Shown here: in pieces, positions 35,880-46,590 of the stretch
Position numbering within the stretch: the stretch's first letter is position 1
Layout of the letters: each line of letters starts with the position of its first letter
Assembly: GCF_042453785.1 (NCBI RefSeq)
Contig: NC_091674.1
Span: forward strand, 30,205,501-30,269,500
From: Malus domestica
Lineage: Eukaryota; Streptophyta; Magnoliopsida; Rosales; Rosaceae
Direction: 5' to 3'
Length of the DNA: 64,000 nt
The notes under the pieces: model-generated
Databases searched by the model: none
Seen by the model: the letters and a program-made list of their open reading frames with translations, nothing else
Told to the model about the DNA's origin: nothing
Made by a program: the position numbers and the translations under genes

Positions 35880-36215
35880 ACCGCGTGCTTGCCAGAACTT
35901 CACACCTCCGCCATGCTCCCGTCGCGGGCCAGCTCTCCGTTCGACGCGCTGAGATCAACGGTCGGCGCCAATCCGCGTGTCTCGCTGTCCTCCCCGTTGT
36001 CCTCGATCAACATCGCGATGAGCTGAATCTGGCTGGTAGTGAGCGAAACGAACCGGGAACCGAAATGTGGAGCTTGGTGGAGAGTTTGGAGGATTTGCTG
36101 CCGGAGTAATGGAGGAAAACCAACTCGCCAAATGGAAAGCCGGGATGCTTCTTGGGGACAAAGAGATCGAGCAAATCCGTTGGAGGTAATCCAGCCTCTT
36201 CGATCTGGGTCTCAG
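35880..36215 (-). other. Unidentified open coding-like stretch inside the LARD-like element
   Basis: From about 36210 downwards the minus strand reads openly for over 60 codons, with phrases such as EEAGLPPTDLLDLFVPKKHP and FGELVFLHYSGSKSSKLS. GC content is higher than the surroundings. It looks like a third captured exon, but I do not recognise the family. Confidence 0.4.
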
Positions 36216-36744
36216 TTCGATGAAGACCGTAGAAGTGGGTCCCTCTTCAATGGGACCCCCTTTCCAACGAAACCATTTCAGCTAGCTTCTCATTCCCATG
36301 GATTCACACAAAGCTTTTTACGGATTTGGGTTTTGGATCTTCTTTTCTGGAAAAGCCCAGTGAGGTTTTTTGGGTTTCTTGCAGATTTTGTAGATTCACA
36401 GTGGAGGTGAAAATTTGAGAGAAAACCGACATAGCTTTTCGTGTCGATTCCCACAGACGGCGCCAAATGTTGATGCACAAAACCGGATGGTTTTGGTACA
36501 ACGTAAATCCGACCGTGAATCTGCACAAACGCTCAAGAACACGAAGAACACAAGGATTTTATCGTGGTTCACCCCAAGGTTTGGGCTACGTCCACACTGA
36601 TTGTATTGTATTTCTCTGTTGAAGAGGGAGAGAGAGCTTAGAGCTTAGGGGGTGTGAGGAAGCTTTGAGAGGGGGTGAGAGGCTTCAGAAATGGCCTCTG
36701 AGAGTGAGAGTCAGGCCTCTCCCAATTGTGAGGGTGAGGAGGCC

Positions 36745-36752
36745 CTTTTATA
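36745..36752 (-). promoter_or_regulatory. TATA box in the 5' LTR
   Basis: On the minus strand TATAAAAG, in context TTCTATAAAAGGGCC, within the right (5') LTR of the LARD-like element. The same site lies in the left LTR at 32949-32956. This would start genomic RNA within the LTR. Confidence 0.6.
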
Positions 36753-36875
36753 GAATAAGGGCTCATCACCTAATTACATATTTGCCCCTTCTTTTATCCC
36801 ATAATTACATTTAAGTCCCCCAAGTATTTGTACGAGATCTAAATACGAGGCCCTAAATATGGTATAAACAGCATT

Positions 36876-38226
36876 TGTTGGTTGTGCCAGCTTCTTCAAT
36901 AGAGAGAGAAATTTGAGGTGAAAAAATCTCGTTTACAAGTTATACATTTTTCCAGGTCTTTTGGCGGATGTGGAAAACTTTAGGGCCTGTTTGTTATCCT
37001 ATTTGAAAATTTTATCATTTCTCAAAATATTTCTTAAAAACATTTCTTGAAAACAATTTTCCTTAAGACTCAAAAATATGATTGGTTTGGGATTTAAAAT
37101 TTTTAAATCTTACGACTTAAACTAGATAAAGAGATTTAAAAAGTGGGGTCGCAAGAGAGGAAGAAAGAGGAGAGAGGGGAAAAGAAAGTAAGAGATGATT
37201 GAAGGAAAGAAAGAAGGGAGAGGATCGGACGAGATAGAGAGAAAGATGCGTGAGAAAAAGAACTAAGAGACTGAAGATAGTAGATTGGAGGAGAGACGAA
37301 AAAGGTAAAAAAAAAAAAAAGAGGAAAGAGAAAGAAGAAAAGAGAGAGATGTAGATTTGGAGTGGGAAGGGAGAAGGGAAAGAAAAGAAATAAATAAGTT
37401 TAATTTTAAAAACTCCAAAAACTCACTTTTTATGTTTTTAGAGAATAGACTATATTTTTTAGTTAGTCTTGAGTTCAATTTTTGAAAATAATCCTACCAA
37501 ACAAGTTTTTAAGGCCTAAAACTTAAAAATTATTTTTGAGTTTAAAAAGTTAGATTCAAGTAGATACCAAATAGGGCCTTATATTCTTTCGTTGGAGAGT
37601 TATTTTGTCCAAGAAAAACTGTAAAATGCCAATCAATTTCAAGACATTTTGTGCCTGTTACGACCCGTCCCTAGTTTTAGGATATTTTAATTACAAAAGT
37701 GGGAAATGATCAAATGCTCCTCCTTGGGTGGGTGTTGACTTTCATTTGCATTTTCTTGTAGTAGTTGCCGATTCCCTCCCTTTTTTCGACACATGCGTTA
37801 TTAGGGGAGAGATAAATCAAACTCGAGACCTAAGTGCAAGGGTGAATGCTCTTAACGAGCTCAGATATAAATTCCCTTGTAGTTCCCGCTCTTTATTAAA
37901 ACAAAAAATGATTACATATACAAAATTTGCTTTATTAAAATTATAGAGAGAGAAGGCACTCCAAGGGATTACTCTTTTTCTAATCAGACATGAAAATGGA
38001 GTGCCTAACAATGTTAAGGAACAACTTGGCAAATCATTTAGGTAAAAGCTAAAGCTGAAGGTGAAAACAAAAGCTAGGAACTCAGCCTACTTACTGCATT
38101 CGTCGACAATTTCACGGCCTCGAGTTCTATATACGAAACAATCAAAGCTTCCGCGTACAACAAACTAACTCGTTTTTCGTCGACCGCAATAATTTGAAAC
38201 GGAGGAACCAGCTTTCAAGTTCTTAC
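36876..38226. other. Intergenic between LARD-like element and MurG
   Basis: Contains a probable hAT-like MITE at about 36983-37578 whose ends read GGGCCTGTTTGTTATC and, inverted, AGGCCCTATTTGGTATC; its interior is purine-rich (37150-37390). No target duplication was established. The stretch 37640-38226 holds the MurG 3' flank and no gene. Confidence 0.45.
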
Positions 38227-40334
38227 CTACTTCTCCCTTGTTGTTGATAAGTTGACTAGAGAAAGAACATGCTGTACAATCTCTACAGATGCATTCGAGT
38301 TTGCAGCTTTCAGAGCCCTCTCGGACAACCCTGCCATTTTACTCTCGTCCGCTGTAAAAAAGAAATAATGGTAAATACGGATATTTTTCATTACAATCGG
38401 TGAAATACATACACAGTTCAAATAACTTCATCTCCCATTACAAAATGAACTACAGAAACCGGAGGTGCGTAACAAGATTTTATATACTATGAAACATCCC
38501 ACAACTCCATTACCATTTTACTGTAAGTGTTTCAAAGATCTGAAGTGTTTCAAAAACATGTCCACATGTGAGGGATCCTAATTATTTCCACGGGCACTAA
38601 GTTGTTGTTGCTATCAGCACGACCAGTGAAAACAACACTTATTCCCTGATTCCCACACCAGAAGAAACTACTACACTAGGCGAGAAAATAAACATACCTA
38701 ACATCTCTTCAATTGTACTTCCAAGAGTCGTTGAATCAAGTTCATCTTCTGTTATAACCCTTGTACCTGCTAAGTCTGCCATTAAAGAAGCATTTTTGAA
38801 TTGATGACCTTCTGCAACATTCGGTGATGGTATCTACAAATCAAAAAAGCGATTATCAATTTTTCCCCTTAAGCAATACAATTGACGTAATTATGGATAT
38901 TAAGAACAAGATCAAAACCGATAAAAAGGAAAAATCAATGACTGTTAATTTGATCTTATATCATGAAGGTCAGACAATCCAGCAATAAAGGACATCCGAC
39001 TCCAATGTTTTATTAGAGAACTTGAAAAAAGTACCAGAATGGAAGGCTTCCCAGTTGCCAAAATCTCATAGCAAGTCATTGCACCAGCTCTAGAAACAAT
39101 AAGGTCCGCCGCTGCATATGCCAATTCCATCGAATGCAGGAACCTTCATTATTCAGAGATACATCAGCTTCAAGTTTTCAACAAAAATACGGAGACATAC
39201 ATCACGACCAAAGGTGGAAGATAAACTAAGTCCACTACCGCTCTCGAAGTTTAACCCTCTCGGGATGAAGAGAAAGTAATTAGCAGGATTCTTAAATGTG
39301 AATGTCACATAAAGGAAGCAATCTTAGCAATAACATTATCTTAGTTCGTTACGAAACCCTGGTAGGAAATTCTTTCCCAATCTTTTGAAATGCAGAATCT
39401 GCCATTACAAGTTTCAACTTTTAAGCATAGCAGAAGCACTTACGGAGTCAAAAGCAAACGGCGATGATTCTTCACAAGGCTCTCCATCTCATTGTGAGCC
39501 TCCACTCCTGTTTGCCATATGATAAACAAGTCCTCATTCTCCAGCAGCATCTGATAATACAAATTCAGCAGAGCAATGTTAATAGCATTTGCCCCCAAAG
39601 ACCCGCCAAGAACCAAAAGAACCTTAGCCTTCTCCAACTCCTCAACTCCGCCGGCCTTGGGGAAAAACCGCCCCCTGGCCGCGGCTTTAGGCACTCGCTT
39701 CTTCAAAGACAGCCTCAACGGATTCCCACAAACCACACACTTAGTCCTACCACTCGGGAAGCTATCAATGGTGCAATTGAAAACTACAAACACAATATCT
39801 GCAAAAAATGAGAGAACCCAATTGGCGATTCCCGGAACGCGGTTCTGTTCTTGGATCACAAGCTTGGCGCCAATCAGCTTCGCCGCCAAGCCTGTAGAGA
39901 AGGAGACGTACCCGCCGGTGCTGATGACGATATGGGGGTCGAATTCGCGCAACTTTGAGTAGCTGTGGACTACGGACCTGATCAAAGTGTAGGGGAGGAG
40001 GAGGTTCTGGGGGGAGAATATTGGGCGGTGCAATATGGCGGTAGACACGGTGTCGAAGTCGTAGCAGGCGGAGGGTACTGCGGTGCTTTCCATGCTGTTG
40101 GGTGCGCCTAAAAATAGGATTTTGGTGGAGGGCTTTGTGAGTTGGAGCTCATCGGCTATGGCGACGGCCGGGTATATGTGGCCCGCGGTGCCGCCTGCGG
40201 CGAAGACCACGCGGAGGTTGTCGACGGCGGCGCTTTGGGTTGCGAGACCCTGGTCATTTGATTGCTTTACGGTGAGGCAAAAGGTGATCTTCAGCTTCAA
40301 GGTCCTGCAATGGAAAAACACAGTTGTTAGTTAG

Positions 40335-40414
<80 letters not shown>

Positions 40415-40617
40415 TTTAGCAACCTGGATTTTGTTAAGGAAGTGGTGGGGAGTGGGAAAGTTGGGAGCTTGGGAGGGAGAGAGAGGTGGCGGAAGGCGGC
40501 GGCGGCCATTAAAGGTGAGGTCTTTGGAGGTTTGGGGAACGCATTGGTGAAGGAGGAGGAGTTGCAGAGAGGTTCAGAGTTGTGTGGGTATTTGGTCCTC
40601 CGGCTCGCCGTATTCAA
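38227..40617 (-). CDS. MURG: MurG-like UDP-GlcNAc transferase, plastid-targeted
   Basis: Five exons on the minus strand, 40617-40424, 40304-39444, 39143-39035, 38833-38698 and 38351-38227, join in phase to 474 residues. The GT28/MurG fold is clear. The N-domain glycine loop GGTAGHIYPAVAIA is at residues 102-115. ISTGGYVSFSTGLAAKL and IQEQNRVPGIANW follow. The second glycine loop is LVLGGSLGANAIN, and the donor-site region is SRAGAMTCYEILATGKPSIL with NVAEGHQFKNA. MurG adds GlcNAc to lipid I to make lipid II in peptidoglycan synthesis. The Ser/Thr/Pro-rich N-terminus suggests import into plastids. The first ATG adds 36 residues ahead of a second candidate, MAAAAFRHLSLPP, which begins like a transit peptide and may be the true start. 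Intron 1 contains a long AG microsatellite. Confidence 0.92.
40339..40414. repeat. AG microsatellite in MurG intron 1
   Basis: About 38 AG units with one AAAG interruption, ten bases from the exon 1 donor. Likely polymorphic in length. Confidence 0.95.
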
Positions 40618-42002
40618 AGCAAATGGGGGGGGGGCGACCGTTCGAAGTTAGAGCAGGTCATCATGAGCTCGAATGAAAACAAGCCAGCCACCGACCTTTA
40701 TTTGTCTTTAAGCTTTTGAACAGTCAGCCACCATTCTCTCGCGCAAACTTTCTGTTCTCATAAAAGTGAGATTTTTTTTTATAGAGAAGAGACGTAACCT
40801 GAATCAGACTAAAATATTTTAAATTTACACTTACATATACCTCTCATATGTTAGATTATTAGACCAAGTGGTAACTGTGACGTTACAAAATGCATGTGTT
40901 TTATTGAATTCGAACCATATAGAATAAAAGTCCATGTTCATTACATGACTCATGTGACCATCCACAAAACGTGCAAAATGAAAAAAAAAAAAAAAATGGA
41001 TTGAGGTCGTCACCTTTCCACATTATTAGCTAGTGACCTTACATATGGGCTGGTTTAGTATTACTGTACTTTTTAAAAAAAACTTGTTTCTGTTGTGCTG
41101 TGAAAATTAACAGCTATAAAAAAAAAACAGTAAAGTGTTTGGTAACTTTTTTTTGGTAAAAGTGCTTTTAACAAAAAAAAAAAACTGCTTAAGTATTTGG
41201 TAAACTTTTATATAAAATCGCTGTGACGATGTTAAATGACGAAAAAGGGTATGATGTTAGATGTTATACTTTTTTTATTCATAATGTAACTCTTTCTAGA
41301 AGCATCCAATTTTCTCTCCGCCCCCTCTTCCCTTTTCCACATCTTCCAGACCCTTCTTCACACCTCCAACCACCCCCCATTGTAGCACCCTTGAGACCAA
41401 GATGATCTCCCCAAATTTGATAATTTATTTTCTAAATTTGGCCGGGCTCGATTATGTAATTGCAACAAAAGCATATACAGATTTGGTGATAATCAGGTTT
41501 GGAGTGTGAGGGTTCAGCGACTCAGAGTTGACGAAGCTTAAAAATACGAAAAGGTGTGAGGGTTCATCGACACTAAGGGCTACGGCTTCATCACCCCATA
41601 AGACGGAAGCAAGTATTCACCAGTCATCGATCAGATCTGACAGCTTCCACACTGTCACTGAAGGTGAGTCCATAGCAGTAGTTTTGAATTTGGCAATGGT
41701 TGTGGATTCGAGAGAAAATACAGGAGGTGGGTTGCGTTCTTGAAGGGTGAAAATTAATGACCAGTGGGTTCGGAGAGGTGGTCATGGTGTTAGTAGGGGG
41801 TAGGTGTGGTGGCTGGGGTGGTCGGGGTTGGTGGGTGGGTGGTGTTTAGCATAGAGAAATGAAGGACATTACAGAGATGGAGGACATAGATGGCCTTTTA
41901 GTAAAAAAGGTAGGGGTATTATTGGCCTTTAGAAAATTTCATTAAAACTTCACTGTAGCTCCGCATGCTTCATTTTGAAGCAGTTTTATGCGGTTTTTGA
42001 AA
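40618..42002. other. MurG upstream region and intergenic DNA
   Basis: Promoter of MurG near 40618-40750. From 41040 to 41210 AAAAGTGCTTTTAACAAAAA-type MITE debris. Frames at 41223-41743 are short and unrelated to known families. Confidence 0.4.
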
Positions 42003-42223
42003 GGGACTTGGATTGTCTGCCCTCTCCATCCTATGCCCTCCCCATCCCCTTCTATTTTCTGTGATCACGGTTAAGTCATGTCAACATTTTATATTGATTT
42101 TTTATAGAAATAATAAGACAAAAAGTAATAGGAATATAAAATATTGATGTGACTTAATCGTGATCACATAAATAGGAGAGGATGGGAAGAACATGGGATG
42201 GGGAGGGCAGACAATCCAAGTCC
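42003..42223. mobile_element. MITE with ~80-bp terminal inverted repeats (221 bp)
   Basis: Ends GGGACTTGGATTGTCTGCCC and, inverted, GGACTTGGATTGTCTGCCC. The pairing continues through CCCCATCC, TCTATTT/TCCTATTT, GTGATCACG and TTAAGTCA. An 8-bp flanking repeat TTTTGAAA lies at 41995-42002 and 42224-42231. Non-coding. Confidence 0.75.
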
Positions 42224-42647
42224 TTTTGAAAACAGGATCAGAGCAACTTCCTGATTTTTTATTTTTATCACCGAGCTTCAAGAAAAAGCAGCTTTATTTT
42301 TCAGTTACCAAACGTTTGAAGGATCCAAATTTTTTTAAAAAGCTGCTTTTTAATTAAGCACCGTAAAGCCAAACTGGGGCATAATGTTAGGATCGTGGCT
42401 CTAGCTAATGATTTTTCTATGGTGCTTCATAGCACTGATAAGTGCAAAGACTTGTAGAACAATAAAATTGTGTTTGTGCTTGAAGCGGTAGTTTGTGCAC
42501 TTCGAGTGCAGGATTTGCACTTGAAGCGGTGATGTACTAGTCCGGAGGAAACCACCCGAAGTTTAGCAATTTCAGATACTTTACACTATTAAAATAGTAA
42601 AACTTACATTATTGAAAGAGTATCCGAGACGACAAGGGTTTTTTATA

Positions 42648-42795
42648 GGGAAGTTTAACGAAAAACACCTGGTACTGTTCACTTTAACGAAAAACCATAT
42701 TTTTACACTAAAAAGTCAATCCTGGTACTATTCACTTTACCCTTTATTTTGTCCTTATCATTAAAACTCAAAGAAGCCCTTTTCATTAGTTTTCC
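42648..42795. mobile_element. Small MITE (148 bp)
   Basis: Ends GGGAAGTTTAACGAAAA and, inverted, GGAAAACTAATGAAAA, with inner repeats of CTGGTACT(G/A)TTCACTTTA. A related degenerate copy with AACGAAAAATCAT and GAACAGTATCAATAGGG lies in the RING-H2 gene intron (about 30660-30820). The target duplication is imperfect. Confidence 0.55.
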
Positions 42796-42848
42796 TTTTT
42801 GTATATTTACATAGTATCTGAAATGTAGGATTCTGATATTTACATTAT

Positions 42849-43218
42849 GGAATTTTAGCTAAAATGGTTTTTGAGATTGGCTTAACTTCTCATTCTGGTC
42901 CCTGAGATTTGAAATAGATAGAAGTGATCCTTAAGTTTGTCTACTGTCAATTATTTTGATCATTCCGTGAAAAAAATCTATGTTAAATAATGATCAAAAT
43001 GACAAAAATTCCTTAATTTAATAAACAATGTACCAAAATGATTTGACAAAAATTTGAAGGTATTTTTATCATTTTGTCATTATTTAACGAAATTTTTTCA
43101 CAGAATGATAAAAAAATGATTGACGGGGAGCAAACTCAAACCAATTATATCGATTTCAAATCTCAAAGATTAAAATGATGAGTTATGCTAATATAAAAAC
43201 CATTTTATCTAAAAATCC
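42849..43218. mobile_element. Mutator-like MITE (370 bp)
   Basis: Ends GGAATTTTAGCTAAAATGG and, inverted, GGATTTTTAGATAAAATGG. The inverted similarity extends over TTTTTGAGATT and GAGATTTGAAAT. Flanks TTACATTAT (42840-42848) and TTACAAAAT (43219-43227) match at 7 of 9 positions, consistent with a decayed 9-bp duplication. Confidence 0.55.
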
Positions 43219-43227
43219 TTACAAAAT

Positions 43228-44048
43228 CAAAGTAAACCCTACTGAAATAGTACTTTAACTTCAGTTAGTTAGTACTAAACTATATGGACATTGTCTGAGC
43301 TAGCACTGCATCTGACTTTTCAGAAAATATAGTAAAAAAGGTCAAGAATCTGAATCTTAGTGCAGTTAATAGATGCCCCTATATAATATTTCAAGTTTTA
43401 TGTTCTTTATAATTTACCAACGCCACCAACTTGCATGCGTCAGTCCTGTACATGTATGCATGCATGCGCGGCGCCCATGCCGGGGACCATGTGGCTTTAT
43501 ATATATATCTACATGTTCTGCATACATTAGCAGCTGTCTATTTAGTTGAATTAAAATGAAGCCCCAAAGTGATCATCTTTTTTGCCAATTGTCTGGAGTG
43601 GGACTTACATACATTTCAAGCGGTTCATGCTAGCGATACACAATGACATGATATTGTACTATTGATGTGCGACGCTACAGTAGCATCTGAGGGGTGTACG
43701 TAAGTCTTTCCTCAATTGCCATGCTAGCCCGACTGTTTCGTGCTAATGATACAATGCTATGTTGTATTCTTGACCTGAGACGTCACAGTCGTGTTCGATG
43801 GGTGTATGTAAGTCCGTCCCATTTGAGGAGAGAAGCCCCTTTTACAAGTAGTCACGGACATGAATCTCATTATTCATACAACATAGGGCAGCAGTTCTAA
43901 TATATAACCCCTAAAACTAAGACAGAAGAAGAAAATCTATTCCCTTTATTATATCATATTCTATGCATACGAGCAAAGTCTATGATAATATAGCCATCAA
44001 TTAAAGGAAAGAAGAGCAACTCAAATATGAAATTAAGGTAATTCATGC
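43228..44048. other. Downstream flank of the PB1 gene
   Basis: No gene seen. Inverted phrases GGGACTTACATACA (about 43600) and TGTATGTAAGTCCGTCCC (about 43803) may mark another small decayed MITE. Confidence 0.35.
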
Positions 44049-46590
44049 CTAATGACTTATGGTTGTGTGGTTCTGATCTGCTGAGTATGCCGGTAGCTGC
44101 TGTTTCGAATCTTCTGACAGTGCCACTGCTGCGGCCGCTGCTGCAGGAGTCATAGACTGGTATTGAGGAGGCAATGGGGCGGCCTGATGCTGTGTGTAGA
44201 ACGCTTGTTCATGCTGAGGATTGGCGTATTCGTAAGCGTAGTTAGTGGTTGCAGGCGGAGGCATGGCAGCGGACTGAGAAGGATGGTGATGCATTTGAGA
44301 GAACCCCAGGTATTGCTGCTGGTATTGGTTAGAAGGAAGTTGGACTAATGTTGGAGTTTGTGGCACAGCCGTTTTGTAAACACTTGCAAACATTTCAGGC
44401 GAAGCCGCGTTTGTGGGATACACAGGTGGGATATTACTGTCCTTGTAAACGGCAGAGCCAGCATTGGGGGATGTTAAGCCGCTTGAGGCAACCACGGTTG
44501 TGTCAGACATGTTAGGTTGCAAAGGGATGTTGTACGATTGTTGTGACTGCGCAACAGGCATCAAATAGACTGGATACTGCTGGTGATCGATTTGGTGATG
44601 AGGTTGTTGCTGTGACGGCGGTGCATACATTGTGTAGTAAGATTGTATTGGCACTTGGCCTCCGGCAGGATGGTGCATGTAATGTGTGCTGGCATGGACA
44701 TATTGTTGTTGTTGTTGCTGCTGCTGCTGTTGTAGTTGTTGCTGCTGCTGCTGCTGCTGCTGCAGTTGTTGTTGTTGTTGCTGCTGCTGCTGCTGATCTG
44801 ATTGTTGAGGAATAGCATACCCGGAATCCTGAACTTGCTGAACTTGGTTTTGAGATCCCGGATCGGAAGCATCACTGGGTGTATTCGGGCTAGCAGGACC
44901 TCTGATGTTGTCCCTGTTTGCAGCTTGAATCTGCTCTCGATAGTACATTGGTTTGGAGAGAGAGTTTGCGGATGCAACGCTACTATCACTGGACAATGTG
45001 GACAAACAGTATAACCCAATTTACACAAACTATTATCTCCAAACTCCAAAAGCAAAAATTAGAAAACTGCAAGCCGCTTGTAGCTCAGTTATCCCGATTT
45101 CCCCGAGTTCCCTAGTTCTATTTCCCTCTTCCCAATATCGCTTGTATAAAATAAAATCACTCATCGAGCTCTACACCTAAATATATAGAGGCACGTCTCT
45201 TCATAGTTCATACTTATGGCATTTACTTTGAAATCGAAACTTTCGTCCATTTTTTTTAATAAACGATATTCTAAACTATTCTAATATACACGAAAAATTC
45301 AAAGTCAGCTGAAAAGTGCGGGCACACAGGCCTAACCCACATTTGCAAAATTATCATCTTTACGGAAAGCAAATATTTGACACACAGAGAAAGCACATAC
45401 CTTGCAACTGAATCCGGTGAAGGCAAACTATAACCTCCTCCTCCGCCGCCAGCCTTATTAACTTGCAGAGGCTGCACCGGCAATGGCAGAGGAGGCTTAC
45501 GAAATCCGACCGGTATACTCTGATCTGGTGATCTCTCATCATCTACCCTGTTCATATTTTCTCCAGAAACGCCAGAAACATTCATCATCTGAGCACCAGG
45601 TGGCGGCAAAGCACCCGAATTCGACGCCTTTGGCGGCGGAGCAGCAACAGCAGCAGCAGCATAACTAGTAGTCATCTGAGAAAACTGCTCCTCGATCCCA
45701 ACAGTCCTCTGACCACCCTGCATCAACCTATCACCAGTTTCGTCCATTCGAACCCGAATCGGAGGCAAATTCGACAAGCAAGTCGATGAGGAAGACAACC
45801 CGAAAGAGGAAGTACTGTCCTCGGCGAAGGTGGACTCTTGATTGATCGAATGACCATCATGTCCGACCACATTATTAACATTTTTCATCAAACCATTGTT
45901 GTTGTCCTGTTTGTTGTTGCCTCCGAAGAAGTCGCCTTGCGCCTCCAAATCATTGCAAGAATTCTCACTCCCCGCCAGCAAGTAATCCATGGTGGCGGAA
46001 TCCGACAGGTTCCTCGGAAAACCCGACCCGTTCAGCGCGTCGACGAACCAAGACTCGGACTTTGCGTCGTCGAGCAGAGCACCCATCGAGGCGGCGGTTT
46101 CCGGCTTCGCGAAGAAGAGAAACAATCGGAGGCGGGAAGGCTTGAGGGGGGAGGCGGAGGAGGTGCGGTCGTATTCTTCGAACATGTTGTCGAGATCTTC
46201 GTCGGTGGTGACGGAGATGAGGGAGTCGAGATCTTCGGTGGGGAGCTGGTACTTGAGGGAGAAGGGGCGGCCGTTGAGGAGGGTTCGGGAGAGGCGGGAG
46301 CAGAGGTCAGAGAGAGAGGAGTGGCGCTCGGCAACGAACATGCGGGTTTCTCCGCCGACGTAGCAGAGGGACTTGTCGTGCGGGCGGGGAATGATGTGAC
46401 CACCGTAGCTGCACATGAGGCGGAGCTTGGCGCCGGGGACTTGAGGGAGGGGGTCGTCCCAGGTGTCAGCATTGCGGGAGCGTGGGGAGGAGTCGACGGA
46501 GTCGGGGTAGTTGAGTTGCATGCTGGTGGCTGCCGGAATTGCGGTGGTGGTGATTGTGGTGGGGAGAGGCGGGAGTGGCGGTGGATCCAT
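44049..46590 (-). CDS. PB1 domain-containing protein with polyglutamine region
   Basis: Two exons on the minus strand, 46590-45401 and 44988-44049, joined in phase (VA-S-DSSVASANS) to 709 residues. The PB1 domain covers about residues 54-155: it starts KLRLMCSYGGHIIPRP, contains SLSDLCSRLS and LKYQLPTEDLDSLISVTTDED, with the acidic OPCA-like stretch near its end. Homologous plant proteins pair by PB1-PB1 contacts; this one lacks the kinase domain of the PB1-Raf kinases. The rest is low-complexity, rich in Asn, Ser, Pro and Gln. Exon 2 carries three uninterrupted Gln runs of nine to ten residues separated by Leu (44700-44800), encoded by mixed CAG/CAA. Probably a cytoplasmic scaffold; its partner is unknown. 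Confidence 0.88.

Noticed and set aside
39464-39962. Plus-strand frames of 115-128 codons
   Set aside because: Antisense of MurG exon 2.
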